Shown here piece after piece: positions 1 to 8,935 of a stretch of DNA of 40,377 nucleotides (its first letter is position 1; each line of letters opens with the position of its first letter). This stretch comes from Verrucomicrobiia bacterium (GTDB lineage: Bacteria > Verrucomicrobiota > Verrucomicrobiia > Verrucomicrobiales > DEV007). Location of the stretch: contig JAUIGD010000011.1 of assembly GCA_030430255.1 (NCBI GenBank), positions 1 through 40,377 on the forward strand, read 5' to 3'. The notes below the pieces were generated by a model that was given only the letters and a program-made list of their open reading frames with translations, ran no database searches and was not told the origin of the DNA. Position numbers and translations under genes: made by a program.

Positions 1-2
1 GG

Positions 3-131
3 TCGCCGGCACCCGCCGAGATCTTCCTCGCCCCGGTCTACGACGCCGCCCTCGGCGCCAGCCCCAACCGGCGCGCCCGCTCCCAGCGCCCGCAGCGCCC
101 CGCATCCCTCACCCCGATCCCATACCGATAG
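3..131 (+). CDS. possible 3' end of an upstream gene (partial)
   Basis: An open plus-strand frame enters from the window edge and stops at TAG 129-131, three bases before the nrtA start. Its first half reads like coding sequence (residues [15 protein letters not shown], with G or C at nearly every third position). The second half is rich in Arg and Pro and could be read-through of non-coding DNA. I do not recognise the family. If real, the gene would sit directly upstream of the nitrate operon and could belong to it. Confidence 0.25.
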   Translation, partial: SPAPAEIFLAPVYDAALGASPNRRARSQRPQRPASLTPIPYR

Positions 132-133
132 CC

Positions 134-1570
134 ATGCTGAACCGACACCACCTCAAACGACTCCTCACCCACGGCGCCCTCGCCTCCACCTCGGCCCTCG
201 CGCTCGGCCTCGCGGGCTGTGGCGACCCGCCCGCAGCGCCGTCCGCCGGCAGCGGCGGCGGCAGGACCGCGACCCCGGGCGGCGGGACGACGGAGCTCCT
301 CGACATCGAGAAACCGCAGCTGAAGTTCGGCTTCATCAAGCTCACCGACTGCGCACCCTTGGTCATCGCCAAGGAGAAGGGTTTCTTCGAGGACGAGGGC
401 CTGATCGTCGAGATCGAAGCGCAGGCGAACTGGAAGGTCCTCCTCGACCGCGTCATCACCGGCGAGCTCGACGGCTCGCACATGCTCGCCGGACAACCCA
501 TCGCCGCCACCGTCGGCTTCGGCACCCAGGCCGACTTCTACGTCTCCTACAGCCTCGACTACAACGGCAACGGCATCACCGTCGCCAACTCCCTCTGGGA
601 GCAGATGAAGCCGAACGTGGAGATGGATGCCGACGGCAAACCCGTCCACCCCATCCCCGCCGACTCGCTGGTGCCGATCGTGAAGGCCGCCGTCGAGGAT
701 GGCAACCCGCTCAAGATGGGCATGGTCTTCCCCGTCTCGACCCACAACTACGAGATCCGCTACTGGCTCGCCGCCTCGGGCATCAACCCGGGCTTCTACT
801 ACGACCCGTCCTCGGGCGAGGTGAACATCCCGGGCGTGCTCGACGCCGAGGTGCTCCTGTCGGTGACGCCGCCGCCGCAGATGCCGGCGACCCTCGAGGC
901 CGGCACCATCGTCGGCTACTGCGTCGGCGAGCCCTGGAACCAGCAGGCGGTGTTCAAGAAGATCGGCGTGCCCGTCACGACCAACTACGACATCTGGAAC
1001 AACAACCCGGAGAAGGTCTTCGGGGTCACCAAGAAGTGGGCCGACGAGAACCCGAACACCTGGCTGGCCATCACCAAGGCGCTCATCCGCGCCGGCCACT
1101 GGCTCGACGCCAGCACCGCGAACCGCGAGGAGGCGGTGCAGATCCTCTCGCGGCCGAACTACGTGGGCGCCGACGCCGAAGTCATCGCCAACAGCATGAC
1201 CGGCACCTTCGAGTTCGAGCCCGGCGACAAGCGCGAGATGCCGGACTTCAACGTCTTTTTCCGCCACCACGCCAGCTACCCCTGGTACAGCGACTGTGTC
1301 TGGTTCCTGACCCAGATGACTCGCTGGGGGCAGCTCACCGAACAGCAGCCGGACGGCTGGTACGCGGAGACCGCCGCGAAGATCTACCGCCCCGACATCT
1401 ATGAGAAGGCCGCGCGCATGCTCATCGCCGAGGGCAAGTTCAGCGAGTCCGACTTCCCCTTCGGCACCGACGGCTACCGCCCGCCCACCACCGACTTCAT
1501 CGACGGCAAGGCCTACGACGGCAAGAAGCCCAACGACTACATCAACAGCTTCGAGATCGGCCTCAAGTGA
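134..1570 (+). CDS. nrtA: nitrate ABC transporter substrate-binding lipoprotein, NrtA/CmpA family
   Basis: Periplasmic solute-binding component of a nitrate (possibly nitrite or bicarbonate) ABC importer, 478 residues. The N-terminus is a lipoprotein signal: a basic start, a hydrophobic stretch and the lipobox LAGC with Cys29. A Gly/Ser/Pro-rich linker follows and then the NrtA/CmpA fold, recognisable from stretches such as [19 protein letters not shown] and [18 protein letters not shown]. The lipid anchor suits a Gram-negative inner membrane. It is the first gene of a plus-strand run followed by permease, two ATPases and nitrate/nitrite reductases, which argues for nitrate rather than bicarbonate as substrate. 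The ATG at 134 is the only start that gives an intact lipobox; no Shine-Dalgarno sequence is evident. Confidence 0.9.
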   Translation: MLNRHHLKRLLTHGALASTSALALGLAGCGDPPAAPSAGSGGGRTATPGGGTTELLDIEKPQLKFGFIKLTDCAPLVIAKEKGFFEDEGLIVEIEAQANWKVLLDRVITGELDGSHMLAGQPIAATVGFGTQADFYVSYSLDYNGNGITVANSLWEQMKPNVEMDADGKPVHPIPADSLVPIVKAAVEDGNPLKMGMVFPVSTHNYEIRYWLAASGINPGFYYDPSSGEVNIPGVLDAEVLLSVTPPPQMPATLEAGTIVGYCVGEPWNQQAVFKKIGVPVTTNYDIWNNNPEKVFGVTKKWADENPNTWLAITKALIRAGHWLDASTANREEAVQILSRPNYVGADAEVIANSMTGTFEFEPGDKREMPDFNVFFRHHASYPWYSDCVWFLTQMTRWGQLTEQQPDGWYAETAAKIYRPDIYEKAARMLIAEGKFSESDFPFGTDGYRPPTTDFIDGKAYDGKKPNDYINSFEIGLK

Positions 1571-1662
1571 ACCGGCGGGCCGCCGCTCGCCCCGACCCAT
1601 GAACACGCCTGATCACCACGATGAGGAAATCCGCATCCCGCTCATGCCCGCGCTGCCACCGG

Positions 1663-1679
1663 TTGGCACGGCGCCCGCT
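1663..1679 (+). promoter_or_regulatory. candidate sigma-54 (-24/-12) promoter upstream of nrtB
   Basis: The sequence TTGGCACGGCGCCCGCT has the GG-N10-GC spacing of sigma-54 promoters (GG 1665-1666, GC 1677-1678) and a perfect TGGCAC -24 element. The -12 element is weaker (CCGCT rather than TTGCT). Transcription would start near 1690, between nrtA and the ATG of nrtB. Sigma-54 control of nitrogen assimilation through NtrC is common, so the location is sensible, but no NtrC site was recognised. Confidence 0.45.
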
Positions 1680-1721
1680 CTATAGGGGGCGTCTTTGAAT
1701 CCCGACCTCGACCCCGATCCG

Positions 1722-2870
1722 ATGAGCACGACCACCGCCGACGCCACCGGCCTCAAACCCGCCCGCCCGCCACGCCGCAAGCGCTTCAGCTGGGTGCGGC
1801 TCGCCCACACCCTCGAGAAGTTGGGCCTCGGCTTCTTCGCCCCCTACGCCCGCCTCGCCGGCAAAGACGAACCGTGCAAGCAGCTCGGCGAGATCGGCAA
1901 GGGGGTCGGCCTCCCGGCCCTCGCCATCGCCCTGTTCATGGCCTTCTGGGCCTACTGCTCGACGAAGGTCGTGACCGATAGCTGGTCGATCCCCAGCCCG
2001 GCCGAGACCTGGGCCGCCTACCAAGGCATGCAGGAGTTCGCCGCCAACGAGGCCGTCAAGGGGCAGGAGTTCCGCATCAAGATGGACGCCATGGCCGACG
2101 GCTGGGAGGCGAAGGCGGCGGCCGCCGCCGCCGCTGGCGACGCCGCCGGCGCCGAGAAGTTCTCCGCCAACGCCACCAAATACCGCGAGATGCCCTACGC
2201 CGGGCCGCCCACCTTCGGGCAACAGATCAAGACCAGCCTGCTGACGGTGGGCATCGGCTTCCTGCTCGCGACGCTGATCGCCGTCCCGGTCGGCGTCCTC
2301 TGCGGCCTGAGCAGGAACTTCAGCACCGCGGTCACCCCGCTCATCCAGATCTTCAAACCGGTTTCGCCGCTGGCCTGGTTGCCGATCGTCTTCGTCTTCG
2401 TCACCGTCCTCTACAACCCCGGCGACGGGGCGAAGAACGCCGGCTTCGGCCGCGAGATGTTCATCTCGGCCGGGACGGTCACGCTCTGCTCGCTGTGGCC
2501 GACGCTCATCAACACCGCCTTCGGCGTCAGCGGCATCGACAAGGACCACCTCAACGTCGCCAAGGTGCTGAAGCTCTCGTGGTGGCAGCGCATCTTCAAG
2601 ATCGTGCTGCCGTCGGCGCTGCCGCTGATCTTCACCGGGCTCCGCCTCTCGCTCGGCGTCGGCTGGATGGTGCTCATCGCCGCCGACATGCTGGCGCAGA
2701 ACCCCGGGCTCGGGAAGTTCGTCTGGGACACCTTCCAGAACGGCTCATCCGAATCGATGGCGCAGATCGTCGTCGCCGTGTTCGCCATCGGCATCATCGG
2801 CTTCTTCCTCGACCGCATCATGTTCACCCTGCAGCGGCTCGTCAGCTTCGACAACAACACCGCGTTCTAA
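1722..2870 (+). CDS. nrtB: nitrate ABC transporter permease, NrtB family
   Basis: Inner-membrane permease of the nitrate importer, BPD_transp_1 family, 382 residues from the ATG at 1722. A TTG at 1695 would add nine residues. I prefer the ATG because the predicted sigma-54 transcript would begin near 1690. After a basic N-terminal tail there is one membrane segment (about 65-85). A hydrophilic Ala-rich insertion (about 105-155) follows, then the conserved membrane domain. The EAA loop that contacts the ATPases is visible around [19 protein letters not shown]. The Ala-rich insertion between the first segment and the core lengthens it relative to short NrtB proteins. It lies downstream of nrtA after a gap of about 150 bases that holds only a 28-codon reading frame and the candidate promoter. 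Confidence 0.88.
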   Translation: MSTTTADATGLKPARPPRRKRFSWVRLAHTLEKLGLGFFAPYARLAGKDEPCKQLGEIGKGVGLPALAIALFMAFWAYCSTKVVTDSWSIPSPAETWAAYQGMQEFAANEAVKGQEFRIKMDAMADGWEAKAAAAAAAGDAAGAEKFSANATKYREMPYAGPPTFGQQIKTSLLTVGIGFLLATLIAVPVGVLCGLSRNFSTAVTPLIQIFKPVSPLAWLPIVFVFVTVLYNPGDGAKNAGFGREMFISAGTVTLCSLWPTLINTAFGVSGIDKDHLNVAKVLKLSWWQRIFKIVLPSALPLIFTGLRLSLGVGWMVLIAADMLAQNPGLGKFVWDTFQNGSSESMAQIVVAVFAIGIIGFFLDRIMFTLQRLVSFDNNTAF

Positions 2871-2964
2871 ATGACGAAGTCCCGAATGACAGAATGACGA
2901 TCGCCGGCCGCAGCAGCGCCCCACACTTCGTCATCCGTCATCCGAGAATTCGTCACTCCTCCCC

Positions 2965-3867
2965 ATGTCCTACATCCAGCTCAACGGCGTCCACAAGGGA
3001 TTCGGCTCCGGCGCCGGCCGCACGGAGGTGCTCGCCGACATCAACCTCGAGATCGAGGAGGGCGAGTTCGTCGCGGTGGTCGGCTACTCCGGCTCCGGCA
3101 AGAGCACGCTCATGAACCTCCTCGCCGGCTTGGAGACGCCGGACCGGGGCGAGGTGATCGTCGGCGGCGAGACGGTGACCGGCCCGAGCGCCGACCGCGG
3201 CCTGGTGTTCCAGAACTACTCCCTGCTGCCGTGGCTCACCGTCGGCGGCAACGTCGGGGTGGCGGTCAACAAAGTCTGGGGCAGGCACGACAAAGCCGGG
3301 CGCGAACGGCGGGTCGACGAGGCGCTGGCGATGGTGAACCTCTCGCTGGCGAAGGGCAAACGCCCGGCGGAGCTGTCCGGCGGCATGCGCCAGCGCAACT
3401 CCGTCGCCCGCACGCTGTCGACGAAGCCCAAGGTGCTGCTGCTCGACGAGCCGCTGTCGGCGCTCGACGCCCTCACCCGCAGCAACATCCAGGACCAGAT
3501 CCTCGACATCAAGGCGCAGGAGGAGCAGACCATCGTCCTGATCACCAACGACGTCGACGAGGCGCTCTACATGGCCGACCGCGTCATCCCGCTCAGCCTC
3601 GGCCCGGGCGCGACCCTCGGCCCGGAGACCGCCGTGCCTTTCCCCCGCCCGCGCGACCGGTGCCTCATCAACGCCGACCCCGAAGCCTTCCGCCTGCGGG
3701 CCGAGATCGTCGACTACCTGCTGTCGGAGAAGGAGAAGGAGCGCTCCGCGGGCGATGCCCCGCAGGTCGCGCTGCCCAACATCCGCCCGATGGACATCAG
3801 CATGGCGAAACCCAGCCGCTTCCGCGGCCTCCGCCCGCGCCGCAAGAAAGTCCTGACACGGGCCTAG
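2965..3867 (+). CDS. nrtC: nitrate ABC transporter ATP-binding protein, NrtC/NrtD type (first copy)
   Basis: ATPase subunit of the nitrate importer, 300 residues. Walker A is GYSGSGKST, the Q-loop region is [10 protein letters not shown], the signature is [13 protein letters not shown] and Walker B is [12 protein letters not shown]. The switch histidine is replaced by Asn195 (ITNDVDEA), whereas the following paralogue keeps ITHDVDEA. If the two pair as a heterodimer, the two ATP sites are not equivalent. It lacks the extra substrate-binding-like domain that makes cyanobacterial NrtC about twice as long, so the gene name reflects position rather than architecture. A basic tail follows the ABC domain (about 275-300). 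The 94-base gap before it holds no recognisable signal. Confidence 0.87.
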   Translation: MSYIQLNGVHKGFGSGAGRTEVLADINLEIEEGEFVAVVGYSGSGKSTLMNLLAGLETPDRGEVIVGGETVTGPSADRGLVFQNYSLLPWLTVGGNVGVAVNKVWGRHDKAGRERRVDEALAMVNLSLAKGKRPAELSGGMRQRNSVARTLSTKPKVLLLDEPLSALDALTRSNIQDQILDIKAQEEQTIVLITNDVDEALYMADRVIPLSLGPGATLGPETAVPFPRPRDRCLINADPEAFRLRAEIVDYLLSEKEKERSAGDAPQVALPNIRPMDISMAKPSRFRGLRPRRKKVLTRA

Positions 3868-3910
3868 GCAAAGAATCCCCGATCCCCCCGATCAACCAAC
3901 CCACTGCAGA

Positions 3911-4714
3911 ATGGCCGGCTACTTCGAAGCGATCAACCTCGGCAAGACCTACAAGACGCCGGGCGGCGACGCCGTCATCGTGCAGGGCTTCGACCTCGAG
4001 ATGAAGGAGGGCGAATTCGTCTGCATCATCGGCCACTCCGGCTGCGGCAAATCGACCGTCCTCTCGATGGTGGCCGGCCTCAACGAGATCACCGAGGGCT
4101 CCGTCATCCTCGGCGGGCGCGAGATCGACGGCGCCGGGCCCGACCGCGGCGTGGTCTTCCAGGCGCCCTGCCTGCTGCCCTGGATGACCGCCCGGGAGAA
4201 CGTGATGCTCGGCGTCGAGCAGGTCTTCTACCACGCGACGAAGGAGGAGCGGGCGCAGATCGGCGAGTACTACCTCGCCGCCGTCGGCCTCTCTGGGGCG
4301 ATGGACAAACGCCCGGCGGAACTCTCCGGCGGCATGCGCCAGCGGGTCGGGCTCGCCCGCGCCTTCGCCCTGTCGCCGAAGATGCTGCTGCTCGACGAGC
4401 CCTTCGGGATGCTCGACAAGCTGACCAAATTCGAACTGCAGGGCGTCTTGCTCGACCTTTGGAACCGCGAGCGCCTCACGGCGATGATGATCACCCACGA
4501 TGTCGACGAGGCGATCTACCTCGCGGACAGGGTCGTGATGATGACCAACGGCCCCGCCGCCAGCGTGGGCGATGTCTTGACCATTGACCTCGAACGCCCG
4601 CGCGACCGCAAGGCGATCATGACCACCGACCGCTACCGCCAGTACCGCGAGCACCTCGTGGGCTTCCTGGAGAAGTGCGAACTCGAACGCCCGGTGCACG
4701 AGGAGGCCGCCTGA
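3911..4714 (+). CDS. nrtD: nitrate ABC transporter ATP-binding protein, NrtD type (second copy)
   Basis: Second ATPase of the nitrate importer, 267 residues, paralogous to the preceding gene. All ABC motifs are canonical: Walker [11 protein letters not shown]-loop [10 protein letters not shown], signature [14 protein letters not shown], Walker [13 protein letters not shown] and the switch His196 in ITHDVDEA. It probably forms a heterodimer with the first ATPase beneath the NrtB permease. It starts 43 bases after nrtC and ends 19 bases before the diflavin reductase gene, consistent with co-transcription. Confidence 0.88.
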   Translation: MAGYFEAINLGKTYKTPGGDAVIVQGFDLEMKEGEFVCIIGHSGCGKSTVLSMVAGLNEITEGSVILGGREIDGAGPDRGVVFQAPCLLPWMTARENVMLGVEQVFYHATKEERAQIGEYYLAAVGLSGAMDKRPAELSGGMRQRVGLARAFALSPKMLLLDEPFGMLDKLTKFELQGVLLDLWNRERLTAMMITHDVDEAIYLADRVVMMTNGPAASVGDVLTIDLERPRDRKAIMTTDRYRQYREHLVGFLEKCELERPVHEEAA

Positions 4715-4733
4715 CCGGCCGCACGCCATCGCC

Positions 4734-6443
4734 ATGTCCCAGTTCCCCGCCATCCCGGAGAGCGCCCCGTTCAGCGCTGAGCAGCGCGAATGGTTGAACG
4801 GCTTCCTCGCGGGGCTGTTCTCCTCCGCGCCGGCCGGGCGCGAGGCCGCGGCGGGGGGCGGCCAGCCGAGGGTGCCGGTCCTCTTCGGCAGCCAGAGCGG
4901 CAACTCCGAAGAGCTCGCCGAACGCCTCGCCGAGACGTTGCGCGGGTCCGGTCTCGACGCGCCCGCCGTCAGCATGGAGGACTTCGCCGAGGTCGATCTC
5001 GCGGCCGCCGGGCGGGTGCTCTTCGTCACCAGCACCTGGGGGGAGGGCGACCCGCCGGACAACGCGGTCGAGTTCTGGCGGGCGCTGAGCTCCGCGGACC
5101 ACCCCCGCCTCGAGAACCTGAGCTACGCGGTCTGCGCGCTCGGCGATTCCAACTACCTCGACTTCTGCGGGTTCGGTCGGAAGCTCGACGAACGCCTCGC
5201 CGCCCTGGGCGCGTCCCGCATCGCCGACCGCGCCGACTGCGACGCCGATTTCGAGGAGGCCGCCGACGCGTGGATCGCGTCGGTTTGCGAGGCGGTCCGG
5301 GGCGCGCCCGGGCCGCCGGCGGCACCCGCCGCGCGCCCCGCCGACGACGCCGGCCCCGCCTACTCGAAAAAGAACCCGTTCCCCGCCCCGCTGCTGAAGA
5401 ACGTCCGGCTGAACGCCGAGGGCTCCGCCCGCGACACGCGCCACTTCGAGATCTCGCTCGAGGGCTCGGGGTTGGTGTACGAGGTCGGCGACGCGCTCGG
5501 CGTCGTCCCCGAAAACTGCCCCGAGGTCGCCGCCGAACTCATCGCCGCCTACGGCTTCGATGCCGACACCGCCGTGCCGCTGCCCGGCGGCGGCGAGGCG
5601 CCGCTCGCCGATGCGCTGCGCCACCACTACGCGATCACCATCCCCGGGAAGAAGCTGCTCGAGCACTACCGCGGCGCGACCGGGCAGCCGCTCGACGCCG
5701 ATTACCTGTGGGGTCGCGAGATCGTCGACCTCGCCCTCGGGTTCCCGGAGGTCCGGTTCGGGCCGGGTGAGTTCGTGGCATTGTTAGGCAAACTCCAGCC
5801 GCGCCTCTACTCGATCAGCTCCAGCCCCAAGGCCCACCCCGGCGAGGTCCACCTCACCGTCGCCGCCGTCCGCTACGAGGCGCATGGCCGCCGGCGCAAG
5901 GGCGTCTGCTCGACCTTCCTCGCCGACCGCTGCAACGGCGGTGGCGCGAAGGTCTTCGTCCACCCGGCGAAAGGGTTCAAACCTCCTGCCGACACGGCGA
6001 CGAAGATGATCATGGTGGGCCCGGGCACCGGCATCGCCCCCTTCCGCGCCTTCCTCGAGGAGCGCCGCGAGACCGGCGCGCCGGGAGAGAACTGGCTCTT
6101 CTTTGGGAACCCGCACGAGAAGACCGACTTCCTCTACCGCAACGAGCTGGCCGCGATGCGCGACGGCGGCGGATTGGCAAAGCTCGATCTCGCCTGGTCG
6201 CGCGACTCCGGGCAGAAAGTTTACGTCCAAGACCGCATGATCGAGAACGCCGCCGAGCTATGGCGCTGGCTCGAAGACGGCGCCCACTTCTACGTCTGCG
6301 GCGACGCCAAGCGCATGGCGAAGGACGTGGACGCCGCCCTGCATCACGTCATCGCCACCGCGGGCGGCCGGGGCGAGGACGGCGCGGGGGAGTACGTCGC
6401 GGCGATGAAGAAGGAGAAACGCTACCAGCGCGATGTGTACTGA
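4734..6443 (+). CDS. CysJ-like diflavin reductase (sulfite reductase flavoprotein type), likely electron donor for nitrite reductase
   Basis: NADPH-dependent diflavin reductase of 569 residues resembling the sulfite reductase alpha subunit CysJ. The order is a short N-terminal helix (about 11-30), a flavodoxin FMN domain (about 48-190, [10 protein letters not shown] and [14 protein letters not shown]), a Pro/Ala linker, an FAD domain ([10 protein letters not shown], then GVCSTFL) and an NADP-binding domain ([29 protein letters not shown]). The C-terminus RYQRDVY is typical of CysJ. In Escherichia coli the homologue feeds a sulfite reductase haemoprotein. Here it lies in a nitrate locus with a siroheme reductase two genes on, so I infer that it powers nitrite reduction. 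Its N-terminus resembles that of the nitrite reductase (see findings). A sulfite role cannot be excluded. Confidence 0.85.
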   Translation: MSQFPAIPESAPFSAEQREWLNGFLAGLFSSAPAGREAAAGGGQPRVPVLFGSQSGNSEELAERLAETLRGSGLDAPAVSMEDFAEVDLAAAGRVLFVTSTWGEGDPPDNAVEFWRALSSADHPRLENLSYAVCALGDSNYLDFCGFGRKLDERLAALGASRIADRADCDADFEEAADAWIASVCEAVRGAPGPPAAPAARPADDAGPAYSKKNPFPAPLLKNVRLNAEGSARDTRHFEISLEGSGLVYEVGDALGVVPENCPEVAAELIAAYGFDADTAVPLPGGGEAPLADALRHHYAITIPGKKLLEHYRGATGQPLDADYLWGREIVDLALGFPEVRFGPGEFVALLGKLQPRLYSISSSPKAHPGEVHLTVAAVRYEAHGRRRKGVCSTFLADRCNGGGAKVFVHPAKGFKPPADTATKMIMVGPGTGIAPFRAFLEERRETGAPGENWLFFGNPHEKTDFLYRNELAAMRDGGGLAKLDLAWSRDSGQKVYVQDRMIENAAELWRWLEDGAHFYVCGDAKRMAKDVDAALHHVIATAGGRGEDGAGEYVAAMKKEKRYQRDVY

Positions 6444-6445
6444 CC

Positions 6446-6859
6446 CTAGGGATCGTAAAAGCGGTCGAAGCCTCCCTCCTCGAGCCCTGACCGGAGTTCG
6501 CGATCGTGCGTCCAGAGCTCGCCGCCCGATTCCAGCGTGAGCGCCACATAAGCCAAATCCTTCCGATCAACATGAGCGCAGAGTTCCCAAGCCCGCATCC
6601 AGTTCGGCAGACTGATGGTCGCCTCGTTGCGGAAGTCGATCCGGTTCAAGAGACCGTTAAAGAGATCGAGAAGCTCGGGCACGCTCAGAGAACTCATCGC
6701 GGCGATCCGCTCCTTATACTTGAAGACCTCAACGAAGACGAACTTCGGCGCAATGAAACGGATCCCCTCTGGAGGCGCGGCAATGGCGCGCTGAACCTTC
6801 GACGACCTCGCCAACAACCCTGCGAAGAGGACGTTCGCATCGATGACAACCTCGCCCAC
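6446..6859 (-). CDS. PIN-domain ribonuclease, VapC-like toxin
   Basis: 137-residue PIN-domain protein, probably a metal-dependent RNase acting as the toxin of a type II pair. The acidic metal-binding residues of the fold can be placed: Asp7 (VVIDANVLFAG), Glu44 (FVEVFKYKE), Asp98 and Asp101 (HVDRKDLAYVALTL) and Asp119 (WTHDREL). Its start abuts the stop of the antitoxin-like gene with no gap, as usual for such pairs. It lies antisense to the nitrate operon and ends two bases from the diflavin reductase stop. GC content is visibly lower than in the flanking operon genes, which suggests later acquisition. The cellular target is unknown. Confidence 0.8.
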   Translation of the reverse strand: MGEVVIDANVLFAGLLARSSKVQRAIAAPPEGIRFIAPKFVFVEVFKYKERIAAMSSLSVPELLDLFNGLLNRIDFRNEATISLPNWMRAWELCAHVDRKDLAYVALTLESGGELWTHDRELRSGLEEGGFDRFYDP

Positions 6860-7102
6860 CTACCCGTCCTTTACGCCGAGCATGTCCATGATCGCTTGGC
6901 CTTCACGCCCCCACCAGTCCGCCTTGATGTCCTCGGCGAGCTGGTCGGCCTGCTCATCGGTCATCGTGCTCAACTCGGCGAGAAAGATGCTGTTCATCAA
7001 CGAGAGATAGCCACCCAACCGCCCCTCCGGGAGCGCATCTCGGTCGAATTCGATTCTGATTTTATCGCCCTCGGGACGGATCGTCATAGACGGCTGACTC
7101 AT
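6860..7102 (-). CDS. small protein upstream of the PIN toxin, probable antitoxin
   Basis: An 80-residue acidic protein that I do not recognise at family level. It begins MSQPSMTIRPEGDKIRIEFD, a beta-rich, AbrB-like-looking start. A helical, Asp/Glu-rich second half ends in DMLGVKDG. Its size, acidity and position directly upstream of the PIN gene, with stop and start codons abutting, make it the likely antitoxin and autoregulator. It is divergent from nirA with about 49 bases between the starts, so any operator there could also affect nirA. An alternative start at the second Met would remove five residues. Confidence 0.65.
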   Translation of the reverse strand: MSQPSMTIRPEGDKIRIEFDRDALPEGRLGGYLSLMNSIFLAELSTMTDEQADQLAEDIKADWWGREGQAIMDMLGVKDG

Positions 7103-7151
7103 TGTTGAATCCTACCTATTTTCCTTCGCCGAACAAGTGCAACCCGGCTCC

Positions 7152-8927
7152 ATGTCCAGCAAGCCACCACCCACCGACCACCCTTTCACCGGAGCCCAGA
7201 AGCAATACCTCGAGGGCTTCTTCTCGGGCGCCCAACTGCGCGGCGGGCTGCGGTTCGGCGATGTCGAACCAGCGCCCGAGCGCGGCCCGGACGCCGGGCC
7301 GAAGGTCAAACTCTGCAAAGAAGAGAAGCTCAAACTCGAGCTCCACCCGCTCGACGCCTACCCCGAGATCCGCCGCAAGGCACAGCTCGCGCTCCCGCCA
7401 GAGGGCGGCGACATCTACCGTTTCAAGTCGAACGGCCTGTTCTGGCTCGCCCCCGTGAAGGACGGCTACATGTGCCGCCTGCGGATCCCCGGCGGGTGGC
7501 TGACCGCCGCGCAGCTGCGCGAACTCGGCTCCATCGCGGGCGACCTCGCCTCCGGCTTCCTCCAGATCACCACCCGCAACAACATCCAGATCCGGGTGAT
7601 CCCGCCCGGGAACACCACCGAGCTCCTGCGGCGCGTCGTCGGCTGCGGCCTGCACTCGCGCGGGGCGGGCGCCGACAACGTCCGCAACCTCACCGCCAGC
7701 CCGGCCGCCGGGCTCGACCCGCACGAGCTCATCGACGTCAAGCCGCTGGTCGACGACCTGCAGTCGGTGATCATGAACGACCGCGAGTTCTACGACCTGC
7801 CCCGCAAGTTCAACATCAGCTTCAACGGCGGCGGACGGATCGGGGTCGCCGAGGACACCAACGACATCGGCATGCGCGCCTTCCGCGACGCCGACGGCAG
7901 CGTGCGCTTCCAGGTCCTCCTCGGCGGGGTCACCGGACACCGGGAATGGGCCGAGCACAGCGGCGCGGTCTGCACGCCGGAGCAGTCGGTGGAGGTCGCC
8001 GCCGCCATGACCAAGGTCTTCGCCCGCAACGGCAACCGGGGCAGCCGCGGCAAGGCGAGGCTCGTCTACCTGCTGAAGGACTGGGGCCTCGACAGATTCA
8101 TCGCCGAGACGGAGTCGCTGCTCGGGTTCGAGCTCGAGCGCCGCCCCGCCGGGGCCGTCCCGGTCGATGCCGGCGCCCCGCCGCCCGTCCCCCACCCCCA
8201 TCTGGGCGCCCACCCGCAGAAGCAGGCCGGGCTCTGCTACCTCGGGGTGTCGACACCGGTGGGCGTGCTGCAGCGCGACGAGGTCGACGCGATCGCCCGC
8301 GTCGCCGAGGAGTTCGGCAGCGGCGACCTGCGGCTCACCATCTTCGAGAGCCTCCTCATCACCAACATCCCGGCGGACCGGGCCGGCGCCGCCGAGGCGG
8401 CGCTCGCGCGGGCCGGCCTGAGCTGCAAGGCCTCGAACTTCCGCGGCGGCACGGTCGCCTGCACCGGGAACCGCTACTGCAAGTACTCCGCCGCCGACAC
8501 CAAGGGCCACGCGGTCGCGCTCGGCGAGTTCATCGACTCGCAGCTCGAACTCGACCTGCCGGTCAACGTCCACGTCACCGGCTGCCCGCACTCCTGCGCC
8601 CAACACTACATCGGCGACATCGGACTGCTGGCCTGCAAGGTCGAGCTCGACGGCGCGCCCGCCGAAGGCTTCCACGTGTTCGTCGGGGGCGGCTTCGGCG
8701 AACACAAGAACTTCGGGCGCCAGCTGTTCAAGGCGGTTCCCGCCGGCCCCGCGCTCCAGCGCCGCATCCTCGGCCTCCTCCGCGCCTACCTCGCCGAGCG
8801 CGAGCGCGGCCAGAGCTTCCAGAGCTTCAGCACCGGCCGCGAGCTCGGGGAGCTCGCCTCCCTCACCGCCGCCCACGAGCCGGGCGGCGACCTCCCCTTC
8901 GTCCCGGCCTCCACCCTCCGCTACTGA
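7152..8927 (+). CDS. nirA: assimilatory nitrite/sulfite reductase, NirA family (siroheme, 4Fe-4S)
   Basis: Siroheme reductase of 591 residues that most likely performs the six-electron reduction of nitrite to ammonium. It has the duplicated ferredoxin-like plus haem-binding layout of the nitrite/sulfite reductase family. The four cysteines bridging siroheme and the 4Fe-4S cluster are visible as CTGNRYC (Cys437, Cys443) and GCPHSCAQ (Cys478, Cys482). RFKSNGLFWLAPVKDGYMCR and LQITTRNNIQIR are typical ferredoxin-half-domain stretches. The N-terminus (PFTGAQKQYLEGFFSG) resembles that of the diflavin reductase upstream. The ATG at 7152 is preferred; a GTG at 7137 is possible. A toxin-antitoxin pair separates it from the upstream operon genes, so it may need its own promoter. 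A sulfite substrate is possible but less likely in this context. Confidence 0.87.
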   Translation: MSSKPPPTDHPFTGAQKQYLEGFFSGAQLRGGLRFGDVEPAPERGPDAGPKVKLCKEEKLKLELHPLDAYPEIRRKAQLALPPEGGDIYRFKSNGLFWLAPVKDGYMCRLRIPGGWLTAAQLRELGSIAGDLASGFLQITTRNNIQIRVIPPGNTTELLRRVVGCGLHSRGAGADNVRNLTASPAAGLDPHELIDVKPLVDDLQSVIMNDREFYDLPRKFNISFNGGGRIGVAEDTNDIGMRAFRDADGSVRFQVLLGGVTGHREWAEHSGAVCTPEQSVEVAAAMTKVFARNGNRGSRGKARLVYLLKDWGLDRFIAETESLLGFELERRPAGAVPVDAGAPPPVPHPHLGAHPQKQAGLCYLGVSTPVGVLQRDEVDAIARVAEEFGSGDLRLTIFESLLITNIPADRAGAAEAALARAGLSCKASNFRGGTVACTGNRYCKYSAADTKGHAVALGEFIDSQLELDLPVNVHVTGCPHSCAQHYIGDIGLLACKVELDGAPAEGFHVFVGGGFGEHKNFGRQLFKAVPAGPALQRRILGLLRAYLAERERGQSFQSFSTGRELGELASLTAAHEPGGDLPFVPASTLRY

Positions 8928-8935
8928 CGCACACG

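Noticed and set aside
38-1606. Long minus-strand open frame opposite nrtA
   Set aside because: Composition is Gly/Val/Asp/Arg-rich without motifs. nrtA on the plus strand has a lipobox and clear family match.
1599-1685. 28-codon frame between nrtA and nrtB
   Set aside because: It overlaps the sigma-54-like site, has no recognisable features and no ribosome binding site. Probably chance.
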